21,868 nt of DNA from Patescibacteria group bacterium (GTDB taxonomy: Bacteria; Patescibacteriota; Microgenomatia; Levybacterales; UBA12049), in assembly GCA_023473785.1 (NCBI GenBank), contig JAMCYD010000016.1, forward strand, positions 1-21,868, in the 5' to 3' direction. Numbering within the stretch: the first letter of the stretch is position 1; each line of letters starts with the position of its first letter. Positions 17,412 to 21,868 of the stretch are shown here, one piece after another. The notes beneath the pieces were generated by a model that was given only the letters and a program-made list of their open reading frames with translations, was not told the DNA's origin and searched no databases. The position numbers were made by a program, and so were the translations under genes.

Positions 17412-17810
17412 ATGACAGAAGCTTTAAGAGAATACCAAGCACTATCGGATAATTTATCTGCCTCAATAAGACAATTTACTTTGGAAGCCAAACCCGTACG
17501 TCTTCTTAGTGACTCTGACGATAAGAAAGTTGAACTTGTCGAAGATCGGAATGGAAATCGGGTTATAAGAAGAACTTATTCTCCAAGTGTCCTCCGTGAC
17601 ATCAGCCGTTCAGGCTTAAACTTTAATACTGCCTATAACGCAATGCATCAAGAGTATGATAGTGTCGGGATAACAGTTGTCCCTAGTTTTGTTATCAATC
17701 CTTATGATTCAAACAGTGGATACCCCATAGCTGTTGTTGCTGAGTATTTAGAGGGCAGTGAGCCGGTTTACTTTGCATCCACTGAAACAAAAAAAGAAAT
17801 TTGCGTTTAG
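17412..17810 (+). CDS. Unrecognised protein, N-terminal part (frame broken by +1 shift)
   Basis: 133 codons (132 residues) from the ATG at 17412 to a TAG at 17808-17810. No family is recognised with confidence. Visible features are a basic-strand RVIRRTYSP near 50, an EYDSVGITVVPSFVI strand pattern, and a hydrophobic AVVAEYLEGSEPVYF stretch before the end. The last residues after the run of seven A (17789-17795) look out of frame. The +1 frame continues smoothly as KKFAFSLGNLLLDAG for another 120 or so codons, so this is most likely the first half of one protein of about 255 residues. The order of elements vaguely suggests a degenerate protein-kinase-like fold (nucleotide-lobe strands, then LVDVDP in the second half); this is a weak inference. 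The start is supported by a promoter 8 bases upstream. Confidence 0.6.
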   Translation: MTEALREYQALSDNLSASIRQFTLEAKPVRLLSDSDDKKVELVEDRNGNRVIRRTYSPSVLRDISRSGLNFNTAYNAMHQEYDSVGITVVPSFVINPYDSNSGYPIAVVAEYLEGSEPVYFASTETKKEICV

Positions 17811-18180
17811 TCTTGGCAATTTGCTTCTCGATGCAGGTGAAGTGCTACCTCATCTCCAATCAATTAGATCAGATTCGTTTAGGGTAGTTAGGGATGAAAA
17901 AGAAGAATCAATAGTTCTAGTAGATGTTGATCCCTACCTAGTTCAACGAAATATTATGAGAAGAAACCCTGATGATAAAGCATTAATGGATGCTGAATTT
18001 ATTAAGCTAATTTCTTCTTTGTTTTGGAGCACTTGGTGCCGGGAAGATGAAAGAGAAGAAGTTATGTTTGAATTTGTTAGATCACTTACTCCTATTGTAA
18101 CTCCTACCATGTTACCTGCGGTTGAGATGGCTTACATGAAGGCTCACGCGATGTCTCGAGGCGCCATTAATCAGTCCTGA
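17758..18180 (+). CDS. Unrecognised protein, C-terminal part (continuation after frameshift)
   Basis: Open frame continuing the preceding gene after a +1 shift, ending with TGA at 18178-18180. The formal start is a GTG at 17758 inside the first half; the first dozen codons overlap real coding in the other frame, so true content probably begins at the A run (17789-17795). It contains NLLLDAGEVLPHLQ, a SIVLVDVDPYLV strand, and an acidic helical region rich in E/D and W (SSLFWSTWCREDERE). If translated alone, it would need re-initiation at the GTG, which has only a poor GAGG 3 bases upstream. A fused product of 255 residues is more likely. It ends 5 bp from the convergent lon gene. Its function is unknown. 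Confidence 0.5.
   Translation: MSRFTLHPLKQKKKFAFSLGNLLLDAGEVLPHLQSIRSDSFRVVRDEKEESIVLVDVDPYLVQRNIMRRNPDDKALMDAEFIKLISSLFWSTWCREDEREEVMFEFVRSLTPIVTPTMLPAVEMAYMKAHAMSRGAINQS
17789..17795 (+). other. Frameshift site: run of seven A joining two halves of one gene
   Basis: Reading ACA-AAA-AAA-GAA reaches a TAG 12 bases on; removing one A gives an uninterrupted frame to 18180. The total span 17412-18180 is 769 bases, one more than a multiple of three. Causes could be a real insertion (pseudogene), an assembly or sequencing error, or transcriptional slippage. Confidence 0.65.
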
Positions 18181-18185
18181 GAATT

Positions 18186-20561
18186 TTAATCTGCTTGATA
18201 GGGAGAAGGGGCGTGGAGGACAGGACGCGACTCTAAAACCTCTTTGATTTTCTCTTTTACAAGCGGTTTGGTCAAAGCAACACCCAAAGCTTCGTCCATA
18301 TGGGAAACAAAGACAAATTTAAGATCTCGCAAAACTTCTTTTGGCACATCTTCCAAATCCTTTTTGTTTTCTTTTGGCAGAATAATAGTCTTAAGCCCTG
18401 CTCTGTGGGCCGCGATAACTTTTTCTTTGACTCCACCAATTTCCAAAACTCTTCCCCGCAAGGTAATTTCTCCCGTCATACCGATTTTTCTATTTACGGG
18501 AATTCGGGTTAAGGCGGATATTATTGCGGTTGTTATGGCGATACCGGCCGATGGACCATCTTTGGGAACTGCTCCTTCGGGAACATGCACATGAACATCG
18601 AGCTTTTGATAAAACTTTTCAGACAATCCCAGCTGATACGCTCTTGCCCGAATGTAGCTCATTGCTGCCTGACATGATTCCTTCATCACGTCACCAAGCT
18701 GTCCCGTAAGGATAAGGTTACCTTTACCAGGCATAAGCGCCACTTCGATAAAGAGAATATCTCCGCCTGCTTCTGTCCACGCAAGCCCCGTGGACATTCC
18801 GATTTCATCTTTTTTCTCCAAAATTGTTGATCTTATTTTAATTGGCCCTAAGAATTTCGGGACATTTTTCTCCGAAACGACTATCTTTTTGGTCTTACCT
18901 TCTGCAATCTTTTTGGCAACCTTGCGTAGTATCGTTGCGATCTGACGCTCCAAACTTCTGACTCCTGCCTCTCTTGTGTAATGCGCAATTATAAATTTAA
19001 TCGCATCATCTGAAAAATCAACTGTCTTATCACTTAATCCATGACTATCTATTTGCTTTCTCAAAAGAAACTCTTTTGCAATCTTAAATTTTTCAAACTG
19101 GGTATAACCTGCAAAGTTAATAATCTCAAGTCTGTCCCGTAAGGCGGGTGGAATTGTGTCTAAGACATTTGCGGTTGTCACAAACATTACGTCAGACAGA
19201 TCAAAAGGAACTTCCAGGTAGTGATCGGAAAACTGATTGTTTTGCTCAGGATCCAAGGCCTCCAGAAGTGCCGATGATGGATCGCCCCGGAAATCAGCGC
19301 CAACTTTATCTATTTCATCCAACATAAATACAGGATTTCTGGTCCCGGAATCTTTTATTCCCTGAATTATTCGCCCAGGAAGTGCGCCCACATAAGTCCT
19401 TCTGTGTCCTCTAATTTCCGCTTCATCTCTTATTCCGCCAAGCGAAACTCTCACAAATTTTCTATCAAGAGATCTGGCTATTGATTTGCCAATCGAAGTC
19501 TTACCAACTCCGGGCGGTCCGACAAAACACAAGATCGGCCCTTTCATTTTGCCTGCAAGTTTATGAACTGCCAGATATTCAACAATACGTTCTTTTACTT
19601 TCTCAAGTCCATAGTGATCATCGTCGAGAATCTTTTCCGCTGCTTTTATGTCGACATTATTCTTGCTTTCCGTGCTCCATGGAAGACTTATCAGCCAGTC
19701 AAGATAATTTCTGATATAGCCTGCTTCCGGATTAAACTGGTTCATTTGCCCAAGCTTCTTAAGCTCTTTTCTTGCCTTTTCCTCAACATCCTCAGGCATA
19801 CGGGCTTTCTTAATTTTTTCGGAGAGCTCTCTTACTTCGCCATCTTCATCGCTTTGACCAAGCTCTTTCTCTATAGTCTTGAGCCTCTCTCTAAGCAGGG
19901 CCTCTTTTGCCCCTTTTTCAAATCTCTCGTTGGTTTTTGAGGAAAGCCGCCTTTCAATCTCCAGAATTTTTATTTCCTTTGCAAGCAAATCTATGATCTT
20001 TTCAAGCCTTACCTTTACCTGAGTTTCCTCAAGAAGCTCCTGTCTTTCCTGAGGTTTTATATCCAGAACCGAAGCAATAAGATCGGCAAGCTCCGATGGA
20101 AGATTGTCCGACATTATGTTCATAAAGGTCAGGAAATCTACAGACTTCCCAAGATTTATTGCCTTTCGAAATTGATTTGTCACGTGGTTGCAGATTGCCT
20201 TGATCTCCGCAGAAGTATCAAAAACTTCAGGAAGCTCAACTACTTTTGCCAATAGAAATTGGTCATGTTCTTCGTAGGAAAGGATCTTGACTCTTGAAAT
20301 ACCCTTCACTTGGGCATTGATCTCTCCATCGGTTCGAATCATCCGCTCTATTCGCGAAAGAGTTCCTACTGAATACAAATCTTCAGGTGTGGGTTCATTG
20401 AGTTTTGAGTTTTTTTGAAGGACGAAGCAGACAATGCGCTCATGCTGAAATGCAGTCTCCAAAGCCGCCAGACTTTTTGGTCTGCCAAATGTCAAAACAG
20501 AATCTATATTGGGAAAAATAATTCCATCTCTGATCGGGATTATAGGAACAAGTTTTTCCAT
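18186..20561 (-). CDS. lon: ATP-dependent Lon protease
   Basis: 791 residues, the normal length for LonA. Domains in order: N-terminal substrate-binding domain (1-200, starting with the usual VPIIPIRDGIIFP), coiled coil and helical region (about 200-300), AAA+ module with Walker A GPPGVGKT (348-355) and Walker B VFMLDE (411-416), arginine-rich sensor region, then the protease domain with catalytic Ser671 in KDGPSAG and Lys714 in VKEKVIAAHRAG. The 43-residue Ser-Lys distance equals that of E. coli Lon (679/722). It degrades damaged and regulatory proteins in the cytosol as a hexamer. The ATG is 9 bases after the -10 box, and a CIRCE-like element overlaps the promoter, pointing to HrcA heat-shock control. 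It is convergent with the frameshifted gene, 5 bp apart. Confidence 0.98.
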   Translation of the reverse strand: MEKLVPIIPIRDGIIFPNIDSVLTFGRPKSLAALETAFQHERIVCFVLQKNSKLNEPTPEDLYSVGTLSRIERMIRTDGEINAQVKGISRVKILSYEEHDQFLLAKVVELPEVFDTSAEIKAICNHVTNQFRKAINLGKSVDFLTFMNIMSDNLPSELADLIASVLDIKPQERQELLEETQVKVRLEKIIDLLAKEIKILEIERRLSSKTNERFEKGAKEALLRERLKTIEKELGQSDEDGEVRELSEKIKKARMPEDVEEKARKELKKLGQMNQFNPEAGYIRNYLDWLISLPWSTESKNNVDIKAAEKILDDDHYGLEKVKERIVEYLAVHKLAGKMKGPILCFVGPPGVGKTSIGKSIARSLDRKFVRVSLGGIRDEAEIRGHRRTYVGALPGRIIQGIKDSGTRNPVFMLDEIDKVGADFRGDPSSALLEALDPEQNNQFSDHYLEVPFDLSDVMFVTTANVLDTIPPALRDRLEIINFAGYTQFEKFKIAKEFLLRKQIDSHGLSDKTVDFSDDAIKFIIAHYTREAGVRSLERQIATILRKVAKKIAEGKTKKIVVSEKNVPKFLGPIKIRSTILEKKDEIGMSTGLAWTEAGGDILFIEVALMPGKGNLILTGQLGDVMKESCQAAMSYIRARAYQLGLSEKFYQKLDVHVHVPEGAVPKDGPSAGIAITTAIISALTRIPVNRKIGMTGEITLRGRVLEIGGVKEKVIAAHRAGLKTIILPKENKKDLEDVPKEVLRDLKFVFVSHMDEALGVALTKPLVKEKIKEVLESRPVLHAPSPYQAD

Positions 20562-20565
20562 AATA

Positions 20566-20592
20566 TTAGCACTCTATCAGAATATCTGCTAA
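20566..20592. promoter_or_regulatory. CIRCE-like HrcA operator at lon
   Basis: The consensus is TTAGCACTC-N9-GAGTGCTAA. The plus strand has TTAGCACTC (20566-20574, a perfect half), exactly nine bases, then ATCTGCTAA (20584-20592, 6 of 9). The element covers the lon -10 box and most of the spacer, as expected for repression by HrcA. The lon-proximal half is the perfect one. Confidence 0.75.
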
Positions 20593-20599
20593 TTGTCAA
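20571..20599 (-). promoter_or_regulatory. Promoter of lon
   Basis: Minus strand: perfect TTGACA (20599-20594), 17-base spacer, TAGAGT (20576-20571). The start point is expected near 20564, leaving a leader of about 0-3 bases before the ATG at 20561. The -10 box is part of the CIRCE-like element. Confidence 0.75.
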
Positions 20600-20626
20600 T
20601 GCCCTGTAGTTTTAGCTTTATCGGGG

Positions 20627-20656
20627 TTGACAGCCAAAGATGAACGGGCCTACAAT
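20627..20656 (+). promoter_or_regulatory. Promoter of the MgtE_N/CBS gene
   Basis: Plus strand: perfect TTGACA (20627-20632), 18-base spacer, TACAAT (20651-20656). The ATG at 20665 starts 8 bases after the -10, so there is no room for a ribosome-binding site. It is divergent from the lon promoter. Confidence 0.75.
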
Positions 20657-20663
20657 TAATTGT
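20652..20663. repeat. 12-base perfect palindrome over the -10 and start region
   Basis: ACAATTAATTGT is a perfect inverted repeat covering most of the -10 box and the expected transcription start of the downstream gene. The position suits an operator, but the sequence is AT-only apart from one C and one G, so chance is possible. Confidence 0.4.
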
Positions 20664-20664
20664 T

Positions 20665-21852
20665 ATGCTCTATTTAAGCCAATTATTGAACAAAAATATT
20701 TATTTTAACAAAAAAGTGTTTGGAAAAATTGTGGATGTCGCAGTTTTTGAGAACTACCCTACGCCCTCACTGTCAAAAATTGCTATAAAAAAAGACAATA
20801 AAAAGGTGACGATTAGCACTGAATCAATAAGCTTTTCTCATCGATACCCTCTCTTAAAATCTACCAATGCCCCTCTTCTTCCCTATGATGAAAATGATTT
20901 TTACCTAAAGGAGGACCTACTGGATAAACAAGTAATTGATGTTGATGGCAAGAGACTGGTCCGCGTAAACGATATAGTTTTTGAAAGCAACGGAGAGCTT
21001 AAGATTGTCGGCATAGATATAGGTTTTGCCGGGATACTCCGAAGGCTTGGTTTAAATCGAGTTACTAGACTACAAGCAAGAGTCTTGCCATGGAAGATGA
21101 TCGAGGCATTTGACTATGACACCGGGAATATCAAAATAAAATTAACCCAAAATAAACTAAACTCTCTCCATCCCGCAGAGCTTGCAGATATTTTAGAAGA
21201 ATTAGGCACCAAAGAAAGACTTGGAATTATTGGGGTTTTAAGTCCTGAAACAGCTGCCAAAGCAATAGAAGAAGCCAATACAGAAACCCAGGAAGCCATC
21301 CTTGAACAGCTACCTTCTTCACCTCTCAGAACAATCGTTGATAAGATGCACTTATCCGAAATTGCCGATATTTTTTACAAGATTAATCCTTTAAGGGTTA
21401 GGGAAATTTTGGGTTTTCTGGGAATTGAAAAAGCCAAAACAGTCGAAAAACTTCTTGACTTTGGCATGGATACGGCAGGAGGAATTATGACTCTTGATTA
21501 CTACTCAACCAACGCAGATATAACCGCCAAAGAAGTACTGGTCAAGCTTCAAAATTTAGCCTCAAAACCGGAGGCAATTATAGTCACCAACGGAAACGAT
21601 AAGCTTCTGGGAACCCTCTATGTAAAAGACTTAGTTAACTGTGATCAATTAGCTATTTTAAAAGATATCGTAAGTGATAGGAAATTTACTTACGCTAATA
21701 TAAATTTTTCCCAGATCCTTAAGATTTTTTCCCAATACCATCTAAGACTTCTGCCGGTGGTAGATAAAGAGAAAAAACCTCTAGGGGTGATAAGCATCGA
21801 CGCCGTACTTGGAAATATAGAAGAAAGACAAGAAGATAATGAAACAATTTAG
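20665..21852 (+). CDS. PRC-barrel / MgtE N-terminal / CBS domain protein without membrane segments
   Basis: 395 residues, soluble. Residues 1-150 look like PRC-barrel units (GKIVDVAVFEN near 20, and DKQVIDVDGKRLVRVNDIVF at about 87-106). Residues about 160-255 carry the MgtE N-terminal superhelix repeats (LHPAELADILEEL at 168-180, LSEIADIFYKI at 220-230). A CBS pair follows, starting with AGGIMTLDYYS (261-271) and ending near 385 (HLRLLPVVD, then GVISIDAVLG). These are the cytosolic magnesium-sensing parts of MgtE channels, but the transmembrane part is absent. The stop overlaps the next gene by 14 bp, so it probably regulates or accompanies a separate membrane transporter. The ATG is fixed by the promoter 8 bases upstream. 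Confidence 0.88.
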   Translation: MLYLSQLLNKNIYFNKKVFGKIVDVAVFENYPTPSLSKIAIKKDNKKVTISTESISFSHRYPLLKSTNAPLLPYDENDFYLKEDLLDKQVIDVDGKRLVRVNDIVFESNGELKIVGIDIGFAGILRRLGLNRVTRLQARVLPWKMIEAFDYDTGNIKIKLTQNKLNSLHPAELADILEELGTKERLGIIGVLSPETAAKAIEEANTETQEAILEQLPSSPLRTIVDKMHLSEIADIFYKINPLRVREILGFLGIEKAKTVEKLLDFGMDTAGGIMTLDYYSTNADITAKEVLVKLQNLASKPEAIIVTNGNDKLLGTLYVKDLVNCDQLAILKDIVSDRKFTYANINFSQILKIFSQYHLRLLPVVDKEKKPLGVISIDAVLGNIEERQEDNETI

Positions 21853-21868
21853 AAGATACTTTCGAAGA
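21839..21868 (+). CDS. Start of a further gene, cut by the window edge
   Basis: An ATG at 21839, overlapping the end of the preceding gene by 14 bp, opens a frame of ten codons (MKQFRRYFRR) to the window end. A basic N-terminus would suit a membrane protein. In other bacteria, proteins with the same PRC/MgtE_N/CBS build are often followed by an NRAMP-type metal transporter, so that is the best guess. Ten codons cannot prove it. Confidence 0.4.
   Translation, partial: MKQFRRYFRR

Noticed and set aside
17332..17466. N-terminal extension of the small secreted protein (45 more codons)
   Set aside because: It contains the promoters of both divergent genes, runs through the start of the neighbouring gene, and would bury the signal peptide in the middle of the protein.
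17785..17800. Programmed -1 ribosomal frameshift at the A run
   Set aside because: The second half is in the +1 frame relative to the first, so a -1 shift would not reach it. No strong downstream hairpin was seen by eye.
1..21868. CRISPR arrays, insertion sequences, attachment sites or an origin
   Set aside because: No regularly spaced direct repeats, no transposase or integrase gene, and no DnaA-box cluster was seen. The tRNA 3' end is not repeated elsewhere in the window as far as can be told by eye.

Overview
The window is AT-rich, about 98% gene-filled and bacterial. It most resembles a genome of the Candidate Phyla Radiation (Patescibacteria), possibly Microgenomates-like. The reasons are stacked multi-membrane glycosyltransferases of the PTPS-related, PMT_2, YfhO and MptA/GT87-like kinds, a tRNA without an encoded CCA, very short intergenic gaps and apparently leaderless transcription units. 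This lineage is an inference from style and families; no taxonomic marker was tested.

Layout. (1) 1-16913, minus strand: one uninterrupted glycan-assembly operon of at least 12 genes, joined mostly by 4-14 bp overlaps or gaps of 1-13 bp. In transcription order: Alg5-like polyprenyl-phosphate sugar synthase, MptA/GT87-like GT-C, PMT_2 GT-C, YfhO-like protein, two tandem PMT_2 paralogues, two tandem PTPS-related paralogues, Dpm1-like polyprenyl-phosphate sugar synthase, Wzx-type flippase, WaaE-like GT2, rhamnosyltransferase-like GT2, and a second WaaE-like GT2 cut by the window edge. (2) 16914-17047: overlapping divergent promoters and tRNA-Glu(CTC) on the plus strand. (3) 17074-18180: a small secreted basic protein (minus) divergent from an unrecognised gene (plus) that is broken by a +1 frameshift at a run of seven A. 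(4) 18186-20561, minus: full-length Lon protease with a CIRCE-like HrcA operator over its promoter. (5) 20665-end, plus: a PRC-barrel/MgtE_N/CBS soluble protein overlapping the first codons of a further gene.

How the genes work together. The two cytosolic polyprenyl-phosphate sugar synthases probably charge the lipid donors. The seven large membrane proteins are of the type that uses such donors on the outer face of the membrane. The WaaE-like and rhamnosyl-type GT2 enzymes would build a lipid-linked oligosaccharide inside, and the flippase would move it out. The product is probably a surface polysaccharide or a glycan on surface proteins; its chemistry cannot be read from the sequence.

The most notable signals outside the genes are a repeated promoter design in which the -10 box ends only 6-9 bases before the start codon at five separate promoters (leaderless or nearly leaderless mRNAs), and the CIRCE-like element at lon. 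No CRISPR array, insertion sequence or origin was seen, and there is no gene-free stretch longer than 300 bases.
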